A DNA stretch of 64,000 nucleotides from Comamonas terrigena NBRC 13299. GTDB taxonomy: Bacteria > Pseudomonadota > Gammaproteobacteria > Burkholderiales > Burkholderiaceae_C. The notes under the pieces are model-generated. The model was given only the letters and a program-made list of their open reading frames with translations. It had not been told where the DNA came from and made no database searches. This document shows positions 17,068 to 25,362 of this stretch, piece after piece. The stretch is from the NCBI RefSeq assembly GCF_006740045.1, contig NZ_AP019749.1, positions 3,801,001-3,865,000 on the forward strand. Reading direction: 5' to 3'. The position numbers and the translations under genes are program-made. Numbering within the stretch: position 1 is the stretch's first letter; every line of letters starts with the position of its first letter.

Positions 17068-18348
17068 TCAGAACAGGGGCGCGGTAAAGGGATCCGACGG
17101 GCGGGACCGATGGCTCGCCACAGGCACTTCGCCGGCATCCCGGGGAGCCCCGTTTTCCCAGGCCACCAGCGCCCCCACGCGCACGCCCAGCAAACGGATG
17201 CGCTGCTGCAAGGGCACCCGCTTCAGGCACAGGCCTGCGGCCCGGCGGATGGCCGCGGCATCCTGGGTGAAGTGGTCCAGGCTCATGTCGCGCGTCACGC
17301 TGCGGAAGTCGGCATAGCGCAGCTTGATGCCGATGGTCCGTCCCGCATACCCCTTGCGCACCAGGTCCTCGGCGACCCGCTCGCACAGCCGGGTGAAGAT
17401 GGCGCCCAGCTCCGCTTTGTCCTGCACGGCATGCAGGTCCCGCTCGAAGGTGGTTTCCCGGCTCATGCTGACGGGTTCGCTCTCGGTGACCACCGGCCGC
17501 TCATCCTGGCCATGGGCGGCGGCATGCAGCCAGGCCCCATAGGATTTGCCAAAGTGCTGGACCAGAAAAGGGAGCGAGCAGGCCGCCAGATCACCGATGG
17601 TGGTAATGCCCAGCGCCTGCAGCCTGGCGTCTGCCTTGGGACCGATGCCATTGATCTTGCGGCAGGCCAGCGGCCAGATCAGCTGCTCCAGATCCTGCGG
17701 CTGCACGATGGAGATACCGCGCGGCTTCTGGAATTCGCTGGCCATCTTGGCCAGCAGCTTGTTGGGTGCCACGCCCACCGAGCAGGTCAGCCCGGTTTTG
17801 GCATGGATGGCCTGCTGGATGCGCGCCGCCAGCGCACGGCCGCCCTCCTCCTGCCCGCCGGGCACCGCCGTGAAGTCGATGTAGACCTCGTCCACGCCTC
17901 GGTCCTCCATCACCGGTGCCAGGGACAGGATCACCTCCTTGAAGCGGCGCGAGTAGGTGCGGTAACGCACAAAATCGATGGGCAGCAGAATGGCCTGCGG
18001 GCACAGGCGGGCGGCCTTCATCATGCCCATGGCCGACCCCACACCAAACTGCCGTGCCGGATAGGTGGCGGTGGTGATGACGCCCCGCCCCACATAGCCT
18101 GCCAGGCGGGGAAAGGCCTCCAGCGGGATCTGCTCCAGGCCGCCCCAGCGGGCGATCAGTGCAGCTTCGTCCTCGGGTGTGTGGCGGCTGCCGCCGATCA
18201 CCACCGGCAAGCCCTGCAGCTGCGGGTAGCGCAGCAGTTCCACCGACGCAAAGAACGCGTCCATGTCCAGGTGGGCAATGCGGCGCGGCAGCACGGCGGG
18301 TGCTGGCGCGGGGGCTTGATCGGGGGCTGGCGCGTTCACAGCCCCCAT
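17068..18348 (-). CDS. dinB: DNA polymerase IV (Y-family)
   Basis: This 426-aa translesion polymerase starts its core at RIAHLDMDAFFASVELLRYP, with a metal-binding Asp in MDAFFASVE. The other catalytic acidic residues are in DRGVDEVYIDF. Helix-hairpin-helix residues GIGPKADARLQALGITTIGDLA (about 235-255) and the little-finger domain follow. About 23 extra Pro/Ala-rich residues precede the core, so the true start may be slightly downstream. No beta-clamp motif is obvious at the C-terminus. It lies 37 bases after the EamA gene and could be co-transcribed; no LexA box was recognised upstream. Confidence 0.94.
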   Translation of the reverse strand: MGAVNAPAPDQAPAPAPAVLPRRIAHLDMDAFFASVELLRYPQLQGLPVVIGGSRHTPEDEAALIARWGGLEQIPLEAFPRLAGYVGRGVITTATYPARQFGVGSAMGMMKAARLCPQAILLPIDFVRYRTYSRRFKEVILSLAPVMEDRGVDEVYIDFTAVPGGQEEGGRALAARIQQAIHAKTGLTCSVGVAPNKLLAKMASEFQKPRGISIVQPQDLEQLIWPLACRKINGIGPKADARLQALGITTIGDLAACSLPFLVQHFGKSYGAWLHAAAHGQDERPVVTESEPVSMSRETTFERDLHAVQDKAELGAIFTRLCERVAEDLVRKGYAGRTIGIKLRYADFRSVTRDMSLDHFTQDAAAIRRAAGLCLKRVPLQQRIRLLGVRVGALVAWENGAPRDAGEVPVASHRSRPSDPFTAPLF

Positions 18349-18385
18349 TGTGGCGCCTGCAGCGCCGCCGCTGCCCCTCTGTGCT

Positions 18386-19318
18386 TTACACCCCTTGCAG
18401 GCAGATCAGCACCAGCCCCACCAGCATCAGCCCCATGCCGATTTTTTCGTTGCGGTTCAGCGCTTCGCTCAGCAAGCGGCGTGACACCAGGTAGCTGAAC
18501 ACTACCTCGACCATGCCCAGCGTACGCACCGGCCCCGCGCCCTGCATGGCATAGGCGGTGAACCAGGCCAGCGAGGCCGCGGCCCCCATGCTGCCGGCCA
18601 CCAGGGAAATGCGCCATGCGCGAAAGATAGGTGTCAGGCCCTGTTCGCTGCGCCACTGGATCCAGGCCCCCATGCCCAAGGTCTGCAAGGTCTGTGCAAT
18701 CAACACCCCCCAGGCACCGGACAGCCAGGGCGATTCCGCCGCCAGCGCCAGCGCGCCGCCCCGGAAAGCCACGGTGGCGATCGCAAAGCAGGCGCCGCAC
18801 GCCAGACCATAGAGCGCGGACTTGCTCATCCATGCCTGCAGCGACAGCAGCTGTCCGCGCGGCGGCAGCGACAGAATCAGCACGCCCGCCGTGGCCACGG
18901 CCATGGCCAGCAGCGCCAGCGGCGTGGGCAGCTCGTGCAGGAACACGGTGGAAAACAGGGCCACCTGCAGCACCTCGGTCTTGGACAGGGTCACCGCCAC
19001 CGCGAAGTTGCGCTCCTTCATGGCCAGCAGCAGCGCCACGGTGGCGCCCACCTGAAACAAGGCCCCCAGCGCAATCCAGCCCAGGTAGGCCGGACTCAAA
19101 TCGGGCACCGCCGGCGCCTGCGCCGGCACCAGATACAGCAGCGCCAGCCACAGGCCCGCAAACGGCAGGCCGTACATGAAACGCACCAGGGTGGCAGACA
19201 GCGTGCCCAGCTCCTGCGTCAGCGAGCGCTGGGCGGTATTGCGAACGGTTTGCGCCGCAGCGGCGAACAGGGTGATGGGCACCCACAACCAGGTGAGATC
19301 GTGCAAGGAGAGGGACAT
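18386..19318 (-). CDS. EamA-family (DMT superfamily) transporter
   Basis: This 310-aa polytopic inner-membrane protein has about ten predicted helices arranged as two EamA repeats, for example AVTLSKTEVLQVALFSTVFL in the first half and VEVVFSYLVSRRLLSEALNRNEKIG near the end. DMT members mostly export amino acids, purines or small metabolites, and the substrate cannot be inferred. It is followed at 37 bases by dinB. A clear ribosome-binding site is not visible before the ATG. Confidence 0.88.
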   Translation of the reverse strand: MSLSLHDLTWLWVPITLFAAAAQTVRNTAQRSLTQELGTLSATLVRFMYGLPFAGLWLALLYLVPAQAPAVPDLSPAYLGWIALGALFQVGATVALLLAMKERNFAVAVTLSKTEVLQVALFSTVFLHELPTPLALLAMAVATAGVLILSLPPRGQLLSLQAWMSKSALYGLACGACFAIATVAFRGGALALAAESPWLSGAWGVLIAQTLQTLGMGAWIQWRSEQGLTPIFRAWRISLVAGSMGAAASLAWFTAYAMQGAGPVRTLGMVEVVFSYLVSRRLLSEALNRNEKIGMGLMLVGLVLICLQGV

Positions 19319-19633
19319 GAAGCAGGGTCAAGGCAAACGGCGCCCGGTGCCACCATGCACCGCCGCCCAGGCGCAGGGCCGGTGCCCGCAAACACTGCGG
19401 CACGGCGGCAACGCCCTGGCCGGGAAGGCAACAACACCCTCTCAGGCCACGGGCCACCAGCATACCCAGCCCGGCAGGCGCCCGGCGGCACGATTGGCGA
19501 CGCCCCTCCCTCCGGGCAGCGATGCAATCGCGCACGGCGACGGGCCTGTGCGCCATGGATGCCGGCGCAGCGGGCAGCCGCCCTGCATGCCGCCCAGGCG
19601 GTCTACCACCTGCCCTGCTGTTCGCCCACCACC
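19319..19633. other. Intergenic region with no recognised feature
   Basis: These 315 GC-rich bases lie between the start of the EamA gene and the end of the VOC gene. The short open frames are shadows without family resemblance. I see no terminator or operator and assume it holds the EamA/dinB promoter. Confidence 0.5.
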
Positions 19634-20017
19634 TCAGGCGCCGTGAAAGACGGCCTCGATGTTGTAGCCATCGGGGTCATGCACAAACGCTGCGTAGTAG
19701 TGCGCGTGGTAGTGCGGACGCAGGCCGGGCGGCCCATTGTCGGTGCCGCCAGCCTGCAACGCCGCACGGTGGAAGGCGTCCACCTGTGCGCGGCTGTGCG
19801 CCCGGAAAGCGATGTGGCTGCGCGGTGCCATGGGCGTGGCCCGGGTGAGCCAGAAATCACCGCCCGGATCATCCCCCGGCGCCGGCGGCACGGCGCCAAA
19901 ACCCACGGCATCCGGCAGGGACAGCCGCACGCCATAACCCAGCGGCGCCAGCGCCGCCTTGTAGAACGCCTGGCTGAGCGCCAGGTCCTGCACATGGATA
20001 CCGGTATGGTCAATCAT
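19634..20017 (-). CDS. VOC-family (glyoxalase/bleomycin-resistance fold) protein
   Basis: This 127-aa protein starts MIDHTGIHVQDLALSQAFYKAALAPLGYG, the typical first beta-alpha unit of VOC proteins, which decides the start over an upstream in-frame ATG. The second half ends with YYAAFVHDPDGYNIEAVFH, the usual metal-binding/dimer strand D-P-D-G-N-x-E. H5 (of IDHTGI) and the Glu of IEAVFH are candidate metal ligands. Members are small metal-dependent lyases, isomerases or dioxygenases, and the substrate here is unknown. Confidence 0.88.
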   Translation of the reverse strand: MIDHTGIHVQDLALSQAFYKAALAPLGYGVRLSLPDAVGFGAVPPAPGDDPGGDFWLTRATPMAPRSHIAFRAHSRAQVDAFHRAALQAGGTDNGPPGLRPHYHAHYYAAFVHDPDGYNIEAVFHGA

Positions 20018-20135
20018 GGCCCCATGATAGGCGCCCAGGCTGGAAAGGTCTGCCGCGTGGCGCGCCCTCCACACCGGGGTGTGCCGCGCCACGCGCGGGC
20101 TGGGCCGCCGCCGTCACAGGTACGGCACAACCTAT

Positions 20136-21182
20136 CTATTTGCGCAGCACCACATCCACACGGCGTGAAGCCGCATTGCTGCCCCCCGTGTCCGTGGTGT
20201 CGGCCGGTTTTTCCAGCGCGGTGCGCTCGATGGGCACGCCGGCAGCCACCAGAGCGGTCTGCACGGCTTCAGCCCGGTGCTTCGAGAGTTCGGCGTTCTT
20301 GGCCGGGTCGCCCGTAGGATCGTTGAAGCCGGAAATCACCGCCTTGGCGTCCGGATTCCCCTGCAGATAAGCCACCAGGGCCTTGGCCTTGTCGGCAAAT
20401 TCCGGAGCCACCTCGGTCTTGCCGCTGTCAAAGAACACGCGCAGCATCGGCATGTCCTGCTGCATCCCCTCCAGCACCCCCGCCCCTTCCGGTGCGGTGA
20501 AGCTGTCGGTCGCCGGCGGGGTGGCGGCCGGCGCGGGCGCTGGTGCGGGCGCTGGTGCCGTCGGCGCGGGCACGGCAGCGGGCGCGGGCGCTTCGGCGGG
20601 CGGCTTGCCCTTGGCGCAGTAGCTGATGCCCAAGATCACCACCAGGGCCGCAATCAGCCATGGCAGCCATTTGCCGACGCCGCCACTGGCGGCTGCCACC
20701 GGCGCCGCAGCGCTTGCCGTGGCGGCCGTGGCCGCAGCCCCCACCCGGGCCGCGGCCGCCTGGCCCATGCCAAACAGCGACTGGCCTTCGCGGGCAATGT
20801 CAGTGAATTCCGTGGGCAGCACATTCGGCACCGTGCCGCCCGGGGTCATGCGCGAGACCAGCATGGGCAGCAAGGCCGCCACGGCCGTGCTCACCTTGTC
20901 GTAGGGCAGGCCCAGGCGCGTGGCCAGCTTGTTCAGCAGACCGTCCCCTGCCCCCAGCACCGTGTCCAGCTGCGAGGCACTGGGCACCTGCGGTGTGGTG
21001 GCCGATCCCAGCCAGCTCTGCACCAGGCCGTCCATGCCGGCAGAGCGGAACTTGTCCAGAAAACCCGACAGCCCGCCGGTCGCGGGGTTGGCGATGTAGG
21101 CCACCAGCATCTGGATCAGGGGGCGGGCCTGGTCGCCCAGGCCCAGCCGCGCACTGACTTCACGAATCAAGGTATCCAGCAT
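20136..21182 (-). CDS. DUF937 (YidB-like) and OmpA-domain membrane protein
   Basis: This 348-aa protein joins an N-terminal DUF937/YidB-like domain (about 1-130, starting MLDTLIREVSARLGLGDQ) to one membrane helix (about 180-200, WLPWLIAALVVILGISYCA). A Pro/Ala linker and a C-terminal OmpA/MotB peptidoglycan-binding domain (about 240-345, VVLRK end) follow. The DUF937 part should be cytoplasmic and the OmpA part periplasmic, tethering the inner membrane to the wall. Conserved peptidoglycan-contact residues lie in ISGFNDPTGDPAKNAELSKHRAEAV and ASRRVDVVL. AAGGAG-like sequence upstream of the ATG fixes the start. The role is unknown. Confidence 0.88.
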   Translation of the reverse strand: MLDTLIREVSARLGLGDQARPLIQMLVAYIANPATGGLSGFLDKFRSAGMDGLVQSWLGSATTPQVPSASQLDTVLGAGDGLLNKLATRLGLPYDKVSTAVAALLPMLVSRMTPGGTVPNVLPTEFTDIAREGQSLFGMGQAAAARVGAAATAATASAAAPVAAASGGVGKWLPWLIAALVVILGISYCAKGKPPAEAPAPAAVPAPTAPAPAPAPAPAATPPATDSFTAPEGAGVLEGMQQDMPMLRVFFDSGKTEVAPEFADKAKALVAYLQGNPDAKAVISGFNDPTGDPAKNAELSKHRAEAVQTALVAAGVPIERTALEKPADTTDTGGSNAASRRVDVVLRK

Positions 21183-21384
21183 GTCGCACTCCTTTGAATG
21201 GGCGGCACCAGCCACCACTGCGGCAGCAAAAGGCCCAGTCTAGGAACATGCACCAGGCTGAGGATGTAGGACACCTCCGCACATCGGAATGCAACTCCAT
21301 GCGAAATCGCACGCATTTGCCTGCAAAACCCCATGATTTTCAGAAAACCTGCTACTCCCGCGCGCCCGCAGCATGCCCGCGGTA

Positions 21385-22563
21385 TCAGACCTGCGGAAAC
21401 GGCAGCGGGTAGGTGCCCGGCAGCAGGATGTCCTGGCCGACGCGGTTGATGTCGGTATGGCCGCAGAAGGCCATGGTGGTGTCCAGCTCCTTCTGGATGA
21501 TCTGCAGCGCACGCGTCACGCCGTCCTGACCGTAGGCACCCAGGCCATAGAGGAAGCTGCGCCCGATCAGCGTGCCCTGCGCACCCAGCGCACGGGCCTT
21601 GAGCACGTCCTGACCGCTGCGGATGCCGCTGTCCAGCCACACCTCGATGTCCCGGCCTGCCGCCTGCACGATGGACGGCAGCGCATCGATGGTGGCGGGC
21701 GCACCGTCCAGCTGGCGGCCGCCGTGGTTACTGACGATCAGCGCATCGGCACCGGTCTCGGCCGCCAGCCGTGCGTCTTCCGCGTCCATGATGCCCTTCA
21801 GGATCAGCTTGCCGCCCCAGCGCTGCCTGATCCATTCGACATCCTTCCAGTTCAGCGTCGGGTCGAACTGGTCGGCCGTCCACGATGCCAGCGAGCCCAT
21901 GTCGGCCACGCCCTGGACATGGCCGACGATGTTGCCCATGAAACGCCGCCGGGTGCCCAGCATGCCCATGCACCAGCGCGGCTTGGTGGCCAGGTTGATC
22001 AGGTTGCGCAGCGTGGGCTTGGGGGGCGTGGACAGACCGTTCTTGATGTCCTTGTGGCGCTGGCCCAGGATCTGCAGATCGAGTGTGACCTGCAGCGCCG
22101 AACAGTTGGCCGCCTTGGCGCGTTCGATCAGGCGCTCCATGAAGCCGCGGTCGCGCATCATGTACAGCTGGAACCAGAACGGGTGGCGGCCGGTGTGCTC
22201 GGCCACGTCTTCCAGCGAGCAGATGCTCATCGTCGACAGGGTGAAAGGGATGCCAAAGGCCTTGGCCGCCCGGGCGGCCAGGATTTCCCCATCGGCATGC
22301 TGCATGCCGGTCAGGCCGGTGGGCGCAATCGCCACCGGCATGGCAACGTCCTGGCCCACCATGGTGCTGCGCGTGCTGCGGCCTTCCATGTTGACGGCCA
22401 CGCGCTGGCGCAGCTTGATCTTCTGGAAAGCGGCCTCGTTGTCGCGGTAGGTGCCTTGGGTGTACGAGCCGGAGTCGGCATAGTCATAGAACATGCGCGG
22501 CACACGGCGTTCGGCGATCACGCGCAGGTCTTCGATACAGGTGATGTGGGCAAGCTGGGTCAT
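21385..22563 (-). CDS. FMN-dependent alpha-hydroxy-acid dehydrogenase (LldD-like 1)
   Basis: This 392-aa enzyme of the glycolate-oxidase/lactate-dehydrogenase family oxidises an L-2-hydroxy acid with FMN. The active-site block [19 protein letters not shown] contains the catalytic His and a substrate Arg; IAPTGLTGMQHADGE is the FMN phosphate/flavin region. The N-terminal YDYADSGSYTQGTYRDNE replaces the YxDGG of canonical LldD. It may therefore prefer another substrate such as glycolate or mandelate. The start MTQLAHITC is chosen by homology and length. It is divergent from the LldR-type regulator and has an LldR-like operator just upstream, so it is probably in the same regulon as the second paralogue. 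Confidence 0.92.
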   Translation of the reverse strand: MTQLAHITCIEDLRVIAERRVPRMFYDYADSGSYTQGTYRDNEAAFQKIKLRQRVAVNMEGRSTRSTMVGQDVAMPVAIAPTGLTGMQHADGEILAARAAKAFGIPFTLSTMSICSLEDVAEHTGRHPFWFQLYMMRDRGFMERLIERAKAANCSALQVTLDLQILGQRHKDIKNGLSTPPKPTLRNLINLATKPRWCMGMLGTRRRFMGNIVGHVQGVADMGSLASWTADQFDPTLNWKDVEWIRQRWGGKLILKGIMDAEDARLAAETGADALIVSNHGGRQLDGAPATIDALPSIVQAAGRDIEVWLDSGIRSGQDVLKARALGAQGTLIGRSFLYGLGAYGQDGVTRALQIIQKELDTTMAFCGHTDINRVGQDILLPGTYPLPFPQV

Positions 22564-22666
22564 GGGCGCATTGTCCCCAGAAAAATCGGTCGACTCCGCC
22601 GCTGCGGCACCGCTGCCCCGCACGCCATGCCCGCACGCCCCGTTCCGGGGTCGCTTGCATTCCGCA

Positions 22667-22683
22667 AATTGGTCACACCAATT
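22667..22683. promoter_or_regulatory. LldR/PdhR-like operator O1
   Basis: AATTGGT-CAC-ACCAATT is a perfect 17-bp inverted repeat. It matches the AATTGGTnnnACCAATT operator known for the FadR-family regulators PdhR and LldR of E. coli. It lies 104 bases upstream of the minus-strand dehydrogenase. Confidence 0.8.
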
Positions 22684-22691
22684 ATTTCAAA

Positions 22692-22705
22692 TTTACCAGG
22701 GTAAA
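22692..22705. promoter_or_regulatory. Second palindrome class, TTTACC-AG-GGTAAA
   Basis: A perfect 6-bp inverted repeat with 2-base spacing lies 9 bases from O1. It does not fit the LldR consensus and may be an operator for another regulator or part of a promoter. Its function is unknown. Confidence 0.35.
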
Positions 22706-22762
22706 CCATGTGATACCGCCCAATATCCAATTTCTAAAATCCAAATCCCGTCAGTCCATGAT

Positions 22763-22779
22763 TTCCGGTAAGACCAATT
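22763..22779. promoter_or_regulatory. LldR/PdhR-like operator O2
   Basis: TTCCGGT-AAG-ACCAATT has a perfect right half and a partly matching left half of the same operator. Its centre lies 96 bases from that of O1, 44 bases before the regulator start used here. Two operators flanking promoters allow looping, as described for E. coli lldPRD. Confidence 0.65.
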
Positions 22780-22822
22780 TGACACCACACCGATGGACCC
22801 TCTGTCCCTCGGGGCCCTCTGT

Positions 22823-23587
22823 ATGCGACTCTCAGACCACGTAGCCGAACAACTCTGTGCCCTGGTGCAGCAGCGACAGCTGCAGCCCGGCCAGCGTCTG
22901 CCTGCCGAACGGCAACTGGCCGCCGAGCTGGGGGTCTCGCGCGTCGCATTGCGGGAGGCCATACAGCAGCTCTCCAGCCGCGGCATGCTGGAAAGCCGCA
23001 TGGGTTCGGGCACGTTTGTGCGCGCCCCCGCTGCGCTGTGGAGTGACCGGGCCATCTCCCCGCTGGCACCGCTGCTGCGTGACGACCCGCAGTACCGCTA
23101 CGACGTACTGGAAGCGCGCCAGATCATCGAGGTCAGCACCGCCTGGCTGGCGGCCCAGCGCGCCACCGACCAGGACCGCGACAACATCCGCCGCTGCTTT
23201 GACGCCATGCTGCACCACCAGCAACGCCAGGATGGCGACAACGCCGCCCGGGCCGACACCCAATTTCACCTGGCGATTGCCGAAGCCTCCCACAACGTCG
23301 TGGTGGTGCAGGTGATGCGCAGCCTGTTTGACATGGTGCTCAACACCGTGGCCCAGAACCGCCGCGAGATGTTTGTGCACAAGGACCCCAAGGTCCTGGA
23401 GCGGCTGACCCAGCAGCACCAGGATCTGATGCAGGCCATCGTCCAGGGCGAGCCCGAACAGGCCAGAGCGGTCATCGGCGAGCATCTGGCCTTTGTCCAC
23501 GCCAAGCTGGCCGAGGCCGACGCCGAGGAGGCCCGCCAACAGCGGCTGGGACGCTTTTCATCCACACAACACAAGCCTTTCACATGA
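22823..23587 (+). CDS. lldR: FadR-subfamily GntR regulator, LldR-like
   Basis: This 254-aa regulator has an N-terminal winged helix (about 1-70, [30 protein letters not shown]) and a C-terminal FCD ligand domain (about 85-235) whose His/Asp residues bind a metal and an organic acid. LldR proteins repress L-lactate oxidation genes and respond to lactate. I use [11 protein letters not shown] as the start; an in-frame ATG at 22793 adds 10 residues, and neither has a clear Shine-Dalgarno sequence. The stop overlaps the next gene's start as ATGA, so it is co-transcribed with the second dehydrogenase and probably controls both. The two operator sites upstream suggest autoregulation. Confidence 0.92.
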   Translation: MRLSDHVAEQLCALVQQRQLQPGQRLPAERQLAAELGVSRVALREAIQQLSSRGMLESRMGSGTFVRAPAALWSDRAISPLAPLLRDDPQYRYDVLEARQIIEVSTAWLAAQRATDQDRDNIRRCFDAMLHHQQRQDGDNAARADTQFHLAIAEASHNVVVVQVMRSLFDMVLNTVAQNRREMFVHKDPKVLERLTQQHQDLMQAIVQGEPEQARAVIGEHLAFVHAKLAEADAEEARQQRLGRFSSTQHKPFT

Positions 23588-24723
23588 TCATTTCGTCCAC
23601 CACCGACTACCGCGCAGCCGCGCAGAAGCGCCTGCCACCGTTTCTGTTTCACTACATCGATGGTGGCGCCTACGCGGAAAAGACGCTGGCACGCAATGTC
23701 AGCGACCTGACCGATGTGGCCCTGCGCCAGCGCGTGCTCAAGGACATGAGCCAGTTGGACACCAGCATAGAGCTGTTCGGCGAAAAGCTCTCGCTGCCGG
23801 TGGTGCTGGCGCCGGTGGGCCTGCTGGGCATGTTCGCCCGCCGTGGCGAGGTGCAGGCCGCCCAGGCGGCCGACCAGAAGGGCATTCCCTTCACCATGTC
23901 CACCGTGTCGGTCTGCCCCATCGAGGAAGTGGCGCCCAAGATCCAGCGCCCCATGTGGTTCCAGCTCTATGTGCTCAAGGACCGGGGTTTCATGAAGAAT
24001 GCGCTGGAGCGCGCGCAGGCAGCCGGCGTGTCGACCCTGGTGTTCACCGTGGACATGCCCGTGCCCGGCGCACGCTACCGCGATGCGCACTCCGGCATGA
24101 GCGGCCCCAACGCCGCCATGCGCCGCTACCTGCAGGCTGCCACCCACCCGCACTGGGCGCTGGACGTGGGCCTGCAAGGTCGGCCCCACACGCTGGGCAA
24201 TATCTCGACCTATCTGGGCAAGAACGTCAGCCTGGAAGACTACATGGGCTATCTGGGGGCGAACTTTGACCCCTCGATCTCCTGGAGCGACCTGGAGTGG
24301 ATCCGCGACTTCTGGAAGGGCCCCATGGTCATCAAGGGCATCCTCGACCCCGAGGACGCCAAGGATGCCGTGCGCTTTGGAGCCGATGGCATCGTCGTCT
24401 CCAACCACGGCGGCCGCCAGCTCGATGGCGTGCTCTCGTCGGCCCGCGCCCTTCCTGCGATTGCCGATGCGGTCAAGGGCCAGATCAAGATCCTGGCCGA
24501 CTCCGGGGTGCGCAACGGCCTGGACATCGTGCGCATGCTGGCACTGGGCGCCGACTGCACCATGATCGGACGGGCGTTCATCTATGCCCTGGCCGCACAG
24601 GGCGGTGCCGGCGTGACCCATCTGCTCCAGCTGCTGGAAAAGGAAATGCGCGTGGCCATGACCCTGACCAGCGTGAAGAACGTGGCCGAGATCACCGGCA
24701 ACCTGCTGGTGCAGGAGCGCTGA
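23584..24723 (+). CDS. lldD: L-lactate dehydrogenase (FMN, quinone-linked)
   Basis: This 379-aa flavoenzyme closely resembles E. coli LldD, which oxidises L-lactate to pyruvate and passes electrons to quinone at the inner membrane. It begins [32 protein letters not shown], where YIDGG is the conserved flavin-site start. [19 protein letters not shown] contains the catalytic His and the substrate-binding Arg. The protein has the expected length and overlaps the regulator gene by 4 bases. No lactate permease gene is next to it, unlike lldPRD of E. coli. Confidence 0.95.
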   Translation: MIISSTTDYRAAAQKRLPPFLFHYIDGGAYAEKTLARNVSDLTDVALRQRVLKDMSQLDTSIELFGEKLSLPVVLAPVGLLGMFARRGEVQAAQAADQKGIPFTMSTVSVCPIEEVAPKIQRPMWFQLYVLKDRGFMKNALERAQAAGVSTLVFTVDMPVPGARYRDAHSGMSGPNAAMRRYLQAATHPHWALDVGLQGRPHTLGNISTYLGKNVSLEDYMGYLGANFDPSISWSDLEWIRDFWKGPMVIKGILDPEDAKDAVRFGADGIVVSNHGGRQLDGVLSSARALPAIADAVKGQIKILADSGVRNGLDIVRMLALGADCTMIGRAFIYALAAQGGAGVTHLLQLLEKEMRVAMTLTSVKNVAEITGNLLVQER

Positions 24724-24816
24724 GGCCGCCCGCGCCACCGTCCTGCCGCCCACGCGGCCCTCAGGGCCTGCGCCCGGGTGCAGGCCGCCCCGTCGACCAC
24801 CCGTGCAGCTATTCGC

Positions 24817-25326
24817 TCACGGCCCCACAGGGGCCGGGATGATGATGGCCACGCGCCGGTTCTCCCGCCGCGCATCCTGCCCTTGGGCCATGGGCAGGGG
24901 CTTGCTGTTGCCCCAACCCCGGGTGCTGATCTGCAAAGGGTCCATGCCGGCACGCACCAGCTGCTCCGCCACCCGCTGTGCACGGCGCTCCGACAGTTGC
25001 TGGTTGTACAGCACCGGACCGGTATCGTCGGTATGCCCTTCCACCCGCACGCTCTGGATACCGACGCGCTTGAGATCCTGGGCCAGCTGGTTCACGTAAT
25101 CGGCCTGCTGGCTGCCAAGCTGGTCGGTGTCCACCGCAAACAACAGCTTGCTCGGCATCATCAGGGCCCAGCTGCCTCCCTGGTCCTCGAATCCGTGGGA
25201 GCGCAGCACCTGCACCTGCTCGGGCGACAGCCCCGGCGCGGCCGGCTGCTGCACCGGGCTCTGGCACGCCGCCAGACCTATCGCCAGCCAGCAGGCGGCA
25301 CTCCACTTCCATAACAAACGTCCCAT
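24817..25326 (-). CDS. yfiB: YfiB-like OmpA/Pal-type outer-membrane lipoprotein
   Basis: This 169-aa precursor has a lipoprotein signal, MGRLLWKWSAACWLAIGLAAC, with lipobox LAAC and lipidated C21. An OmpA peptidoglycan-binding domain follows (about 55-165, VEGHTDDTGPVLYNQQLSERRAQRVAEQLV and the NRRVAIII end). It follows yfiN by 36 bases. In Pseudomonas aeruginosa YfiB in the outer membrane sequesters YfiR, relieving inhibition of the diguanylate cyclase YfiN and raising c-di-GMP. Its position as third gene of R-N-B makes that role likely. The start at MGRLLW is preferred over an ATG five codons upstream. Confidence 0.9.
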   Translation of the reverse strand: MGRLLWKWSAACWLAIGLAACQSPVQQPAAPGLSPEQVQVLRSHGFEDQGGSWALMMPSKLLFAVDTDQLGSQQADYVNQLAQDLKRVGIQSVRVEGHTDDTGPVLYNQQLSERRAQRVAEQLVRAGMDPLQISTRGWGNSKPLPMAQGQDARRENRRVAIIIPAPVGP

Positions 25327-25362
25327 ACTCCCTTCCTCCATTTCCTGTGGTGTTCCACGCGG

